The notes below the pieces were generated by a model. The model did not search any database, was not told the DNA's origin, and saw nothing but the letters and a program-made list of their open reading frames with translations. 64,000 nt of DNA. It comes from Thermosphaera aggregans (GTDB taxonomy: Archaea > Thermoproteota > Thermoprotei_A > Sulfolobales > Desulfurococcaceae). Both the position numbers and the translations under genes were made by a program. Within the stretch, counting starts at the first letter, position 1, and each line of letters opens with the position of its first letter. The DNA lies in contig NZ_CP063144.1 of assembly GCF_014962245.1 (NCBI RefSeq), forward strand, positions 362,582-426,581, written 5' to 3'. Of this stretch, positions 1 through 8,451 are shown piece after piece.

Positions 1-1
1 A

Positions 2-409
2 TCCCTTGAGGAGCTCAGCCTGCTGGCCGTGAAGGATCCAAGGATAGACTTGGAAATAGATAGGAGGACCATGGAGGTTGCCAGGGAGGACAACATCGTA
101 CTGGACGGGCATCTCTCAGCATGGATTGTCTCGGACATGATGGATGTTAAAATACTTGTTACCGCGCCAGTATCTCTCAGGATCCTCAGGATTGCAGGCA
201 GGGATAACATACCCTTGGAGAAGGCTTACAGGGAGACAATTATCAGGGAGAACGCACAGAGGAAAAGGTTCATGGAGTTTTACGGCATAGACCTCGACGA
301 CCTATCCATCTTCGACGTCGTAATCAATACAAAGATAATAGGGGTTGACGAGGCCTTTCAGATCATTAGGACTGTTATAGATAAGGTTTTAAAGGGAGAT
401 CGTGGTTAA
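2..409 (+). CDS. cmk: Cytidylate (CMP) kinase, archaeal type, 3' part only
   Basis: The frame is open from the left edge and ends at TAA 407-409, so the 5' end, including the P-loop, lies outside the window. The visible 135 residues contain the archaeal CMP kinase signature region 'RIDLEIDRRTMEVA' followed by 'NIVLDGHLSAWIV' (NMP-binding and core region) and a C-terminal lid/helix part with Arg-rich stretches. The enzyme phosphorylates CMP/dCMP with ATP in the cytoplasm. It sits directly before L14e and cbf5, a grouping common in archaea. A GTG at 29 is an internal codon, not the start. Confidence 0.88.
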   Translation, partial: SLEELSLLAVKDPRIDLEIDRRTMEVAREDNIVLDGHLSAWIVSDMMDVKILVTAPVSLRILRIAGRDNIPLEKAYRETIIRENAQRKRFMEFYGIDLDDLSIFDVVINTKIIGVDEAFQIIRTVIDKVLKGDRG

Positions 410-440
410 ACGATTAGGAGATATATAGAGGTGTTTACCC

Positions 441-731
441 ATGCCGGCTATTGAAATAGGCAGGATATGTGTTAAGGTTGCTGGTAGGGAGGCTGGACGT
501 AAATGCGTGGTTGTCGACATTGTTGATGAAAACTTCGTAATCGTGACAGGCCCCAAGTCCTTAACCGGGGTTAGGAGGAGGAAGACCAATATAAAGCATA
601 TTGAGCCAACCGACAAGATCGTGAACATCCCGAAAGGCGCTAGCGACGAGGATGTTTTAAAAGCCATCGGCACCTCAGGCTTAACAGACTTTATGACACA
701 GGTTGTTAAGCCAAAGCTCTCTCCTATTTAA
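441..731 (+). CDS. rpl14e: 50S ribosomal protein L14e
   Basis: This 96-residue basic protein matches L14e in length and sequence: an N-terminal KOW-like fold ('IGRICVKVAGREAGRKCVVV') and the 'TGVRRRKTNIKHIEPT' segment. It is a large-subunit protein of archaea and eukaryotes. The ATG at 441 follows a GGTG ribosome-binding site at about 430-433. It lies 31 bp after cmk and 41 bp before cbf5, so the three are probably co-transcribed. Confidence 0.93.
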   Translation: MPAIEIGRICVKVAGREAGRKCVVVDIVDENFVIVTGPKSLTGVRRRKTNIKHIEPTDKIVNIPKGASDEDVLKAIGTSGLTDFMTQVVKPKLSPI

Positions 732-772
732 GCTGTTAACAAAATATTTTGTTTACAAGGTGTTCATGTTTT

Positions 773-1830
773 ATGAGCTTAGCCGCTAAAGGCGTGGAGT
801 TTATAGACTACATAACCAGGAAAGCCGGCTACGAGAATAAGTGGATAATCCTCAGAGATGTTGAAACAGACCCTTCACACGGGAAGCTCCCGTACGAGAG
901 AAGCATTGAAGAACACATATCGTACGGCGTGATAAACCTGGATAAGCCTCCGGGCCCAACCAGCCACGAGGTTGTAGCATGGGTTAAGAAGCTGTTCAAC
1001 ATTGACAAAGCCGGTCACGGGGGTACCCTAGAGCCCGCGCGGGGCGGGGAAACCCCAAGGTGACCGGTGTCTTACCGGTAGGGCTGGACAATAGCACAAA
1101 GGTTATTGGCAACGTCGTCCACTCGGTTAAGGAGTACGTGATGGTGATACAGTTCCACGGGGACGTGGAGATCGGGAAGCTTACTGAAGCATTGAAATAC
1201 TTCACCGGCGAAATATATCAGAGACCGCCCCTCAGGTCAAGCGTGAAAAGAGTTTTGAGAACCAGGAGGATTCACGAGATAGAGCTCATCGACTTCAAGG
1301 ACAGGTTCGCTCTCGTCAAGGCTTCATGCGATCCTGGAACATACATGAGAAAGCTCGCGCACGATATTGGGTTATACACCGGGGTAGGGGCTCACATGAG
1401 GGAGTTGAGGAGGACGAGGACAGGCCCCTACAGGGAGGATGAAACACTTGTAAAACTCCAGGATGTCAGCGAGGCACTGTACCTCTGGAGGTTTGAAAAA
1501 GATGAGAGGATGCTTAGAAGAATAATCCTGCCAGTTGAGACAGCGGTGACACACCTTCCTAAGATAGTGATCAATGACTTAGCTGTTGACGCGATCGCTC
1601 ACGGAGCAAGCCTAGCAGCCCCCGGCGTGGTAAGGCTTACCGAGAACGTTTCAGCAGGGGCTACCGTGGCTGTTTTCACGCTTAAGGGAGAACTGGTCGC
1701 CCTGGCCAAGGCGTTGAAGAATGCTCGCGAAATAGCTTCGATGGAGAAAGGCATAGTTGCAAAGACGAAGAGGGTTTTAATGCCTACTGGCGTGTACCCC
1801 AGGTTCTGGAAGACCGGTGGAAAGGGCTAG
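773..1830 (+). CDS. cbf5: tRNA/rRNA pseudouridine synthase Cbf5, gene split by an mRNA intron (773-1031 joined to 1052-1830)
   Basis: Cbf5 is the catalytic subunit of H/ACA ribonucleoproteins and also makes psi55 in archaeal tRNA. Read straight through, the frame breaks near 1061. Removing 20 nt (1032-1051) joins the exons as CTA-GAC-CCC-AAG, giving 'GGTLDPKVTG', the family's catalytic motif, with the nucleophilic Asp at residue 87. Without splicing this codon would be GAG (Glu). The spliced protein is 345 residues: TruB catalytic domain, then a C-terminal PUA domain (about residues 260-335). The ATG at 773 is preferred over an in-frame TTG at 749 because AAGGTG at 757-762 is correctly spaced. 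The gene is 3 bp upstream of the methyltransferase gene. Confidence 0.93.
1032..1051 (+). other. 20-nt archaeal mRNA intron in cbf5 with bulge-helix-bulge fold
   Basis: The flanks fold as a bulge-helix-bulge. A 4-bp central helix pairs 1026-1029 (CCCT) with 1046-1049 (GGGG, one G-U). The 5' bulge is AGA (1030-1032) and the 3' bulge is AAA (1050-1052). The inner helix is GCCC 1033-1036 with GGGC 1042-1045. Outer pairing uses GGGG 1020-1023 with CCCC 1053-1056 and CCGGTCAC 1011-1018 with GTGACCGG 1060-1067. Cutting after the second base of each bulge, the rule for the tRNA splicing endonuclease, removes exactly 1032-1051, restores the frame and recreates the catalytic Asp codon. The outer helix is slightly irregular (1024-1025 mostly unpaired). 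Confidence 0.88.
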
Positions 1831-1833
1831 CTA

Positions 1834-2412
1834 ATGCATTATTTCAAGCCCGGTAAACCCGGAGAGAAGGTTTTAATCCCCTTCACAATACACGGGCACA
1901 CTTTCGAGTTCGTCTCATACACGAGCCTTTTCTCGGGCAAGCAGGTGGACGAGGGGACGAGGCTCCTGCTTGAAAACATCAAAACCCCTGCTGAGGGAGA
2001 GGTTTTAGATGTCGGATGCGGGTACGGCGTGATAGGTATTGTGCTAGCTAAGCTCAACCCGAGGCTCAGGGTTTACATGACAGATGTGAACCCGCTTGCC
2101 GTTAAAACAGCCGAGCACAACGCGGTGTTAAACAGGGTTAGGGACAGGGTTTTAATCCTGCAGGGAGACAGGTATGAGCCTGTAAAGGATAAGGTTTTCA
2201 ACGCGATATACTCCAACCCTCCCTTGTCAGCAGGCATGAGGATTGTTGAGGAAATAGTGCTGGGAGCGGCTAACCATTTAGCGCCGGGAGGGTTCGCACA
2301 GTTTGTTCTAGCCAGAGGAGGTGACTACCTGAGGAGAAAGGCGGCGGAGACCTACAGGGTTGTTGAAGCCCGTAGTAAAAAAGGTTATATTCTCCTATAC
2401 CTAGAACCATAA
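1834..2412 (+). CDS. Class I SAM-dependent methyltransferase, RsmC/MTS-type small domain
   Basis: This 192-residue protein has the SAM-binding motif I 'VLDVGCGYGVIG' (about residues 58-69), an acidic motif II ('YMTDVNPLAV') and the catalytic 'SNPP' motif IV typical of methyltransferases acting on exocyclic nitrogens of bases. The family (MTS) includes RsmC and RlmG, which make m2G in rRNA; archaeal single-domain members are assumed to act on RNA, but the target here is inferred. It starts 3 bp after the cbf5 stop, so it is probably translated from the same message. Confidence 0.8.
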   Translation: MHYFKPGKPGEKVLIPFTIHGHTFEFVSYTSLFSGKQVDEGTRLLLENIKTPAEGEVLDVGCGYGVIGIVLAKLNPRLRVYMTDVNPLAVKTAEHNAVLNRVRDRVLILQGDRYEPVKDKVFNAIYSNPPLSAGMRIVEEIVLGAANHLAPGGFAQFVLARGGDYLRRKAAETYRVVEARSKKGYILLYLEP

Positions 2413-2417
2413 TAGGA

Positions 2418-2501
2418 GCCGGGGTGCCCGAGCGGTCTAAGGGGCTGGCCTTGAGAGCCAGTGGGCGCACGCCCGCGCGGGTTCAAATCCCGCCCCCGGC
2501 G
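2418..2501 (+). tRNA. tRNA-Ser(UGA)
   Basis: Acceptor stem GCCGGGG (2418-2424) pairs with CCCCGGC (2494-2500), with discriminator G at 2501. The anticodon stem CTGGC/GCCAG encloses loop CTTGAGA, anticodon TGA. A long class II variable arm and a T arm with GTTCAAAT are present, as expected for tRNA-Ser. No intron; CCA is not encoded. Confidence 0.93.
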
Positions 2502-2625
2502 CTGCCTTACTCCCAGATAATGACGGGCCTCCCTGGTTTCCAGAGGTCATTGTTAAACATTATTGAAGCGTTGACATATTGTTAGAGGGTATACTGGTTT
2601 ATAGTTAAACGTTTAATTACCGTTG

Positions 2626-4752
2626 ATGAATATGAATTACTTTGACAGCTTAAAATTGCCAGGAGTGATGGGATTGTTCAGGCTCCTAGGGCGGAGGATG
2701 ATAAGTAGTGGGCGTGCCAGAGGGTTCCTAGTAGAGTTTTCCCGTGAATGGCCCGAGAACGCTAGGAGAATATACCTGGTAGGTAATTTCACAAGCTGGT
2801 TCCCAGGCTTCAAAAGGCTTGCCAAGAAAGGGGGCAGGGGTTTCACTGTTCTTGAGCTGTTTCCAGGAGTATATGGCTACGGGTTCGTCGTGGACAACGA
2901 TTTCACCAACATCCTAGACCCTGAAAACCCGGATACAATCCTCCTTCCAAACGTTATGACGCTGGAGGAGAACGCTTTCAAAGGGAGTAGGCTGGAGTTG
3001 AAGCCGCCCGTGGATCCGAGGGATTACGTGGTTCACGATGAGAATGATGAAGTATTCCTGCACAGGCATCTCGACCACTATGTTTTCAGGCTTAGAACCG
3101 GTGTTAAGGTTTTGAAATCCATACTGGTCGTCAATAATGAAGAATACGATGCGTCGGTGGTTTATGAGACAGGGTTTGAGAAGGTTTTCGAACACAACGT
3201 CCCTGTGGAGAAGCCTGGGAAAGCCATCACATACTATTTCAGGCTCGAGGCCCCTGGGGAGGAGTTCTCGTATGGTTTTAACGGGGTAGGGGAGAGGGTG
3301 CAGCCTATTCAGGTTTACACAGGCGATATTAAAGGCTTCGACAAGCCAGCGTGGTACATGGGCGCAGTGTACTACCACATCTTCGTCGACAGCTTCTACA
3401 ACGCCGACCGGTCAAACGATCCCCCTGTAAAAGTGCCTGACACCGCTCCTAGGAGCCACGGGTATTTAGGCGGGGATTTGAAAGGTGTTACGGAGAAGCT
3501 CGACCACGTTGTCAGCCTCGGAGCCGAGGCTATTTATCTAACCCCAATATTTCCAGCCGGTAGCTACCACAGGTATGATGTTAAAGACTACCTTGGCGTT
3601 GACCCCTACCTCGGCTCAATTGAGGATTTCGAAGAGCTTGTCAGGAAAGCCGAGGAGAAGGGCATAAAAATAGTTCTTGACATCACACTCCACCATATGG
3701 GGGTTTGCCACCAGTTTTTCCGGGACGCTCTCACCAGGCGTGAGAAATCCGACTACTGGGACTGGTTCATCTTTCTTGAAAAACCCAGCCAGGACTTCTT
3801 AAGCCAGGCTGTCAAGTTGATTGAGGAATGCAATTATCAAGGGTTAAGGAACCTAATTTTTAGAGCAGGGTATAGGAGGCCTTTCTACGAGGCCTTCTAC
3901 ACTGTCTGGGCAATGCCCAGGATTAACCATGAAAACCCTGAGACCCTAAAGTATTTCATCCACGTAGCCGAATCATGGATTGGGAGAGGCGTCAGAGGCT
4001 TTAGAATAGATGTTGCGCACGGTGTAATGGATACTTGGATGCAAGCCTTCTACAGGGCTGTTAAGAAGAATTCAAAGGATGTCGTCATCATCGGCGAGGT
4101 ATGCGACCACCCGTTCCTTTACAGGGATTACATGGACTCCTACATGAACTACTGGCTCAGATACATCCTCCTGGGAACGCTTGTTAAGGGCGATCTCAGC
4201 CCTCGGGAAATGGTTGCGAAAATCGGGGAGATCCTAGCCTCCCACCCCGTCTACCAAGCCACCATGCTCTACAACCTCCTAGGCTCACACGACACTCCGA
4301 GAATCATTGAACTAGTGAAAAAAGATAAGACGTTGCTGAAGCTGTTGATAAACCTGTTGAACATTCTCCCGGGTTCCCTGGCAATATACTACGGGGATGA
4401 GGTAGGGCTTGAAGGGGGGAACGACCCGGACAACAGGAGGCTCATGAAGTGGGATCGTAGAGAATGGGATGAGGAGGTTCTCACCACCTATCTTGAAGCT
4501 GTTGAAACACGCAGGAAACACACAGCAGTGAGGTATGGCTTCACACGGACATGGCTCTGCAACGATAAAGTACTGGTTGTGGAGAGATGGTTGCAAGGGG
4601 ATAAAGTTACCGGGTTGTTCAACCTTACAGGGGAGGAGGCAGATGTTTCAGACTGTGTAGGAAAATTGTTCAGGGAAGCTTCCAGCAATAACCATGTCGA
4701 GATGAAATCGTTAAGGGGCCACGACTTTGTCATTATCGCTCATAATAGGTAA
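2626..4752 (+). CDS. GH13 family alpha-glucan hydrolase (amylase/neopullulanase-like) with N-terminal beta-sandwich
   Basis: This 708-residue protein has an N-terminal region with a CBM48-like segment ('RRIYLVGNFTSWFPGF') and further beta-rich sequence, then a GH13 TIM barrel from about residue 240. The four GH13 regions are visible: 'LDITLHHMG', 'GFRIDVAHG' (nucleophile Asp about 462), 'IIGEVCD' (acid/base Glu about 491) and 'LGSHDTPR' (Asp about 556). It should hydrolyse alpha-1,4 (possibly alpha-1,6) linkages in maltodextrins. No signal peptide is seen, so it is probably cytoplasmic and processes imported or stored glucan. The start is uncertain: TTG 2623, ATG 2626 or ATG 2632, none with a good ribosome-binding site. 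Confidence 0.88.
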   Translation: MNMNYFDSLKLPGVMGLFRLLGRRMISSGRARGFLVEFSREWPENARRIYLVGNFTSWFPGFKRLAKKGGRGFTVLELFPGVYGYGFVVDNDFTNILDPENPDTILLPNVMTLEENAFKGSRLELKPPVDPRDYVVHDENDEVFLHRHLDHYVFRLRTGVKVLKSILVVNNEEYDASVVYETGFEKVFEHNVPVEKPGKAITYYFRLEAPGEEFSYGFNGVGERVQPIQVYTGDIKGFDKPAWYMGAVYYHIFVDSFYNADRSNDPPVKVPDTAPRSHGYLGGDLKGVTEKLDHVVSLGAEAIYLTPIFPAGSYHRYDVKDYLGVDPYLGSIEDFEELVRKAEEKGIKIVLDITLHHMGVCHQFFRDALTRREKSDYWDWFIFLEKPSQDFLSQAVKLIEECNYQGLRNLIFRAGYRRPFYEAFYTVWAMPRINHENPETLKYFIHVAESWIGRGVRGFRIDVAHGVMDTWMQAFYRAVKKNSKDVVIIGEVCDHPFLYRDYMDSYMNYWLRYILLGTLVKGDLSPREMVAKIGEILASHPVYQATMLYNLLGSHDTPRIIELVKKDKTLLKLLINLLNILPGSLAIYYGDEVGLEGGNDPDNRRLMKWDRREWDEEVLTTYLEAVETRRKHTAVRYGFTRTWLCNDKVLVVERWLQGDKVTGLFNLTGEEADVSDCVGKLFREASSNNHVEMKSLRGHDFVIIAHNR

Positions 4753-4822
4753 ACGTATTCACCCCGAGGGAAGTTAATTGCCGTTAACCTATGCTGGTTT
4801 AACGCTTAAGCATTCAAGAAAG

Positions 4823-4850
4823 GCCCTAGACGTGAAAACGTGTCTAGGGC
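4823..4850. terminator. Hairpin between convergent genes, candidate bidirectional terminator
   Basis: GCCCTAGAC (4823-4831) and GTCTAGGGC (4842-4850) form a perfect 9-bp stem with a 10-nt loop. It lies between the ends of the GH13 gene (+) and the beta-helix gene (-). A TATTTAAACT tract follows on the + strand. Archaeal termination relies mainly on T-runs, so the hairpin may instead stabilise 3' ends. Confidence 0.4.
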
Positions 4851-4858
4851 TATTTAAA

Positions 4859-6331
4859 CTATCTTCTCACTTTTTTAAACAAGAGGATCAGGGCTAGCAT
4901 TAGCAGAATTATAGCGGATATTGCAACATATGTTATTGTTTCACCACCTGGGGCCTCCTGTTCCGTCATACTTGTCTGAGAGGTTTCCGTGCTAGTGGTC
5001 GTCGGCGAATAAGTTGTTAGGGTGGTGGTGCTCGACGTGGTAGCAGTTAGCGATGCGTATGGTGGGATGATGGGGTTCGCCAATGGATACTTGTCGACTG
5101 ATTGCTTACCTGTTGAAGAGGGAATGATGTAAGGTTGGTCAACTATTCCATCGGAGTCGGCATCCGGACCCGTGTGATCATACCAGTAGTTCCCTACTCT
5201 ATGTGTCTCATTCTCCAGGTACCACTGGTTGAACCCGCTGTCATCCGCGGCGTTATAGTTGTAGCAGTACCAAAACGTGTTGCCGAATATGAGGTTTTCC
5301 GAAGTATACTCTGACATGTAAATGCCAACCCAGCCTGTCATGTTTACTAGGTTGAAGGATATGGTGTTTCCATGCCCGTTAGCCGCGTGAACACCTCTAC
5401 CGCCTGATAAGTAGTTGTATGATATTTGATTATAGTCACCGTGTAGCTGGATCGCGTGGTTTCCGCTGATGGTGTTGTGGTGGATGATATTATATCTTCC
5501 AACCAATCTAACTCCTATGTCACTCCCTGTTATCTTATTTCCTCTAATCTCGTTGCTGCTTAAAGATGTTTGAGGTATATCAATCCCTATCTTCCCCGTT
5601 ATCTCGTTCTCCTCTACAAACGCGTTTGATCCCGTGAGCGTTACTGCGTTCTCGTTTGTGGAAGATATTACGGATGATTTAACCGTTCCGGCTCCAATCT
5701 TCAAGGCCGTCTTTCCTGCAGAGATACTGCTTGAAAATATATCGGTGTTGCCGCAACCTGACACGCCTATGCCGTTTGACACCTGTATTGTTGAGTAGGT
5801 TATTGTTAAACTATTGCACACCCCCCACACGCCTGAGGGAGTACCGTATGTCTCAGCCCCGCCGGCGCTTATTTGAACAGATTCCAGGGAGACTACCCCC
5901 TCCGTGCGGCTTGCATCACCCACTTGAACACCGCTAGCACCGCTCTCTACGATGATGTTGGCTAGAACTATCCCCCTGCCAAACAACTTTACCGCTGAGT
6001 CGAGGCCTGAAGTAGGGTTTTCCAGTAAAACCTTTAGAGAAGAGATGTGAACGTCATCTGCTTCAACAACTATTCTACCATTTACAACTACCTCGGCAGG
6101 GCTTGTGCCAATTATCGTTAAGCTCTTCGATACTGTGAAACCCATGTACACCCCTCTTGAGACTATTATGATGTCTCCTCTCTCAGCGTTGTCAACGGCT
6201 GCTTGAATCTCGGGATAGTCGCCTGGTACATTAATGGTTCTACCGTGGGTTATTCTTGCGCATCCGAGAGCCGTGAGACCTATTAGTAGGAGGAGTAGTA
6301 GGAGTAGCCTAGTCTTCACTAAATAGTACAT
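4859..6331 (-). CDS. Secreted, membrane-anchored parallel beta-helix protein (NosD-like repeats)
   Basis: The ATG at 6331 is chosen because AAAGGAGG stands 7 nt before it; the open frame extends 53 codons further upstream without support. The 490-residue protein has a Leu-rich signal peptide, then 'INVPGDYPEIQAAVDNA', the usual opening of extracellular right-handed beta-helix proteins, and about ten PbH1/NosD repeats (patterns like 'NxIxxNxI'). A Ser/Thr-rich linker, one membrane helix and a basic 'KKVRR' tail follow, so it should face outward from the cell surface. The ligand is unknown; carbohydrate binding or cleavage is usual for this fold. The next gene is divergent. Confidence 0.78.
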   Translation of the reverse strand: MYYLVKTRLLLLLLLLIGLTALGCARITHGRTINVPGDYPEIQAAVDNAERGDIIIVSRGVYMGFTVSKSLTIIGTSPAEVVVNGRIVVEADDVHISSLKVLLENPTSGLDSAVKLFGRGIVLANIIVESGASGVQVGDASRTEGVVSLESVQISAGGAETYGTPSGVWGVCNSLTITYSTIQVSNGIGVSGCGNTDIFSSSISAGKTALKIGAGTVKSSVISSTNENAVTLTGSNAFVEENEITGKIGIDIPQTSLSSNEIRGNKITGSDIGVRLVGRYNIIHHNTISGNHAIQLHGDYNQISYNYLSGGRGVHAANGHGNTISFNLVNMTGWVGIYMSEYTSENLIFGNTFWYCYNYNAADDSGFNQWYLENETHRVGNYWYDHTGPDADSDGIVDQPYIIPSSTGKQSVDKYPLANPIIPPYASLTATTSSTTTLTTYSPTTTSTETSQTSMTEQEAPGGETITYVAISAIILLMLALILLFKKVRR

Positions 6332-6605
6332 TGATAAGGCCTCCTTTAATGGTTGATACTTGTTTTGTTTTACTAATAAACTTTTCCCACAAACATGCCA
6401 CAACCAATTATCGAATATCATGTTATGGTTTAAAACCAGGTTAACACAGGGCTTGTTTGAGATTAAGAGATAGACAACTTCCCTATCCATGCAGAGTGGG
6501 GGAACAACGCAGATCAGTGATGGTTTGATAAAAAGATACGATAGTGTTCAGTTCTGGAAACACTTTTTATGTACGTTGCCTGTTAATAATGCTGGGTGTC
6601 TACCA
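6332..6605. promoter_or_regulatory. Divergent intergenic region between the beta-helix gene and a small secreted protein gene
   Basis: This 274-bp stretch holds no supported gene, although both flanking frames stay open into it. It must carry both promoters. A/T-rich stretches suitable for TATA elements are visible (for example near 6360-6385 for the - strand gene), but I cannot pick one confidently. Confidence 0.35.
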
Positions 6606-7232
6606 GTGAGGCATGCATGGTTTAAGCTTACAATTACCCTGTTCGCAATATTGCTCACAGTTTCTGCAACGGTCTCAGTGAACGCTGAGAACGTTGTATA
6701 CCACCAGGGAGACTGGGCCTCCTACAGGGCGTCCCTGAATATTGGAGGAACCGAGTGCGTGTACAGGATCAGGCTCACAGTTAAGGATGTTAACGGCACT
6801 ATTGTCAAGTATTCTCTAGCGCTTGAAAATCTTGAGAAAGGCGATGAGCAGAAATGCCAATTAATCTCAGCACTCCTGCTTCTCGGGTTTACGTTTTCAA
6901 CAAATATTGAAAGAGATGTTTCAGCCCTCACCCCTGAGTCTAAGGAGGTGTTGATAAATCCTTCGTACACGGGCAAGTACACGACAAGCGATGGTGCAAG
7001 AGTCTCTTACACCAGGGGTGTTTTAACAGTGCTTGAGCAGGAGTCCAGCGATGTTATTGTAAGCCGTGTTAAGATAGAGCTCGTGGATACCAGCATATTC
7101 CTGATCAAGATGTACAGCTGGATACCCTACATAGTGATCGCAGGTCTCGCCTTAATACTGGCTGCGGCAGTAGCATTTTTAATCAAGCGTTTAAGGAGGA
7201 AGGTTGAAAATGCTGAGCCAGTTCGAGTTTAG
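6606..7232 (+). CDS. Secreted protein with C-terminal membrane anchor, unknown function
   Basis: I do not recognise the family. The GTG at 6606 is chosen because a signal peptide (hydrophobic residues about 6-24, ending 'VSVNA') follows at once and GGGTG lies about 8 nt upstream. The roughly 145-residue outward domain is beta-rich with two Cys, followed by a transmembrane helix ('IPYIVIAGLALILAAAVAFL') and a basic tail. It is divergent from the beta-helix surface protein, so the two may share a surface role. Confidence 0.65.
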   Translation: MRHAWFKLTITLFAILLTVSATVSVNAENVVYHQGDWASYRASLNIGGTECVYRIRLTVKDVNGTIVKYSLALENLEKGDEQKCQLISALLLLGFTFSTNIERDVSALTPESKEVLINPSYTGKYTTSDGARVSYTRGVLTVLEQESSDVIVSRVKIELVDTSIFLIKMYSWIPYIVIAGLALILAAAVAFLIKRLRRKVENAEPVRV

Positions 7233-7256
7233 GTGATCGATTCGAGCAGAATTTTA

Positions 7257-7667
7257 TTAATCAAGCTCCCTGGGCTCTAATGCTTCCTCCAACTGTTTGT
7301 TCACGAACATTTCAACAGCTTTGCCAAGCGGCACCAAGCTTCCCGTAGCACCCTCCACCGGCACATAGTATATTTTAACACCGCTCTCCCTTAGCAAGCG
7401 GAATGCTCCATAACCTATTCCGAGCACTATTACGGAGTCTACGCCCCGTGAAGTCAGCATCTCTATCACCCTGCTCCCCCTGCCATGCTCATGCCTTACA
7501 TGGGGGTTCTCAATAATCTCTAGAATCCTGTAATCATTCCCTGCTACCTGAACTATGGCGAAGAAGGGCGCCCGCCCAAAGTGAGGGGTTAAATAGTACT
7601 CGCTCCCAACCTTTACCACTGGCGCGGCTACCATGAATGGTTGAATGCTAGAGGACTCACTGCTCAT
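7257..7667 (-). CDS. Dinitrogenase iron-molybdenum cofactor-like (NifX/NifB C-domain family) protein
   Basis: This 136-residue single-domain protein has the ribonuclease H-like NifX fold signature: 'HFGRAPFFAIVQV', an 'ENPHVRHEHGRG' metal-ligand-rich loop, and the glycine-rich 'VDSVIVLGIGYGAFRLL'. Such proteins bind Fe-S or Mo-type cofactors in nitrogenase organisms, but in archaea without nitrogenase their role is unknown. It overlaps the DUF5320-like gene by 4 bp and lies near DUF134, a conserved grouping. Confidence 0.85.
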   Translation of the reverse strand: MSSESSSIQPFMVAAPVVKVGSEYYLTPHFGRAPFFAIVQVAGNDYRILEIIENPHVRHEHGRGSRVIEMLTSRGVDSVIVLGIGYGAFRLLRESGVKIYYVPVEGATGSLVPLGKAVEMFVNKQLEEALEPRELD

Positions 7668-7924
7668 TTCAACCCTGCCTCCCTATTCCTGAGCTCTTCA
7701 AGCCTCTTATCTATTTCCTTCAAGACGACTTCGGTTAGGTATTTCCTCAGCTCCTCCAGATACTTTGCCTCATCCTCGTTGCTTACCGGTGGAAGCGGAG
7801 TAGTGGTCCACAGCCTGCACCATCCTCTTCCGAAATACCAGCCTGGTCTCTCCCAGGGTGGTAGATTGCTCCACGGCCCTTTTCCAGGATGTGGTTTCCA
7901 AGACCTTATCCAACGCCAATCCAT
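7664..7924 (-). CDS. DUF5320-like small protein
   Basis: This 86-residue protein has a Trp/Pro/Gly-rich N-terminal half ('PPWERPGWYFGRGWCRLW') and a charged C-terminal helix that could form a coiled coil ('EEAKYLEELRKYL'-like). Its small size, aromatic/glycine-rich start and place immediately before a NifX-like gene match DUF5320 proteins. Function is unknown. It is the first gene of the operon, downstream of a TATA element flanked by two copies of the GAAACATRTTTC palindrome. Confidence 0.6.
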   Translation of the reverse strand: MDWRWIRSWKPHPGKGPWSNLPPWERPGWYFGRGWCRLWTTTPLPPVSNEDEAKYLEELRKYLTEVVLKEIDKRLEELRNREAGLK

Positions 7925-7939
7925 TTTTACACCGTATTA

Positions 7940-7951
7940 GAAATATGTTTC
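7940..7951. promoter_or_regulatory. Operator candidate A (palindrome GAAATATGTTTC)
   Basis: First of four near-identical palindromic sites around the DUF134 gene. It lies between the TATA-like element at 7959-7971 and the DUF5320-like start (7924, - strand), about where transcription should start, so binding could block initiation. Confidence 0.6.
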
Positions 7952-7958
7952 AAATACC

Positions 7959-7971
7959 TTTATATATTTAA
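7959..7971 (-). promoter_or_regulatory. TATA-like promoter element for the DUF5320/NifX operon
   Basis: On the - strand the sequence reads AAATATATAAAGG, a strong archaeal TATA match about 40 bp before the DUF5320-like start codon. It lies between operator candidates A and B. Confidence 0.5.
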
Positions 7972-7991
7972 GGATTTTTCCGCTGAAATAA

Positions 7992-8003
7992 GAAACATAT
8001 TTC
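7992..8003. promoter_or_regulatory. Operator candidate B (palindrome GAAACATATTTC)
   Basis: Second copy of the palindrome, 52 bp (about five helical turns) from site A, on the upstream side of the TATA-like element and only 4 bp beyond the 3' end of the DUF134 gene. Confidence 0.58.
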
Positions 8004-8006
8004 AAT

Positions 8007-8348
8007 CTACGGACTCGACCCTCCCGACTCCTGTTTCGACGAAACAACCCTAATAGGCTTATGCTCGATGAGCGCTTTAGCCAGCTTAAACCTTGCCTGC
8101 TCTAGTATTCGCCAAAAAGTTGTTTTAGACAGCTTCAACCTCTCCGAGGCCTCGTCCGTGGTTAAACCCTGGTAGTGAACCAGTGAGAAAGCCTCGATCT
8201 CGAAATCATAGATCTCAACGCACTCACCCGGGTTGAAGCCGGCAACGGGCTTCACAGGCAGGTAGAAAATATCCGTGACGCCCAGGCTACTCTCGACCTG
8301 CGCCCTAACCCTATACCGTCCCCAGCGATGACAGCACCGTCTAGGCAT
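8007..8348 (-). CDS. DUF134 family DNA-binding protein (sigma-70 region 4-like HTH)
   Basis: This 113-residue protein begins 'MPRRCCHRWGRYR', as DUF134 proteins do, and carries a helix-turn-helix at about residues 60-90 ('LTTDEASERLKLSKTTFWRILEQAR'-type, here with Thr/Ser recognition helix). DUF134 genes commonly sit beside NifX-like genes and are predicted regulators. The four palindromes around it are good candidates for its target, with site C just upstream of its own start suggesting autoregulation. Confidence 0.83.
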   Translation of the reverse strand: MPRRCCHRWGRYRVRAQVESSLGVTDIFYLPVKPVAGFNPGECVEIYDFEIEAFSLVHYQGLTTDEASERLKLSKTTFWRILEQARFKLAKALIEHKPIRVVSSKQESGGSSP

Positions 8349-8370
8349 GGTTAAACCCTAATTTAAACTT

Positions 8371-8382
8371 GAAACATATTCC
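8371..8382. promoter_or_regulatory. Operator candidate C (GAAACATATTCC)
   Basis: Third copy, one mismatch from perfect symmetry, 23-34 bp upstream of the DUF134 start (- strand). It lies just downstream of an A/T-rich TATA-like stretch at about 8384-8394, so occupancy would repress the gene. Confidence 0.55.
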
Positions 8383-8451
8383 AATAAATATCTTTGCCCC
8401 AGCTACTAGGAAATGAGTAATTACTGCTAACAGTCGCGTGCTTTCTGTCCT

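Noticed and set aside
749-1063. A separate 104-codon gene and a second gene from 1060 instead of one cbf5
   Set aside because: Both are exons of cbf5; BHB excision of 20 nt restores one family-typical protein, so neither a pseudogene nor two genes.
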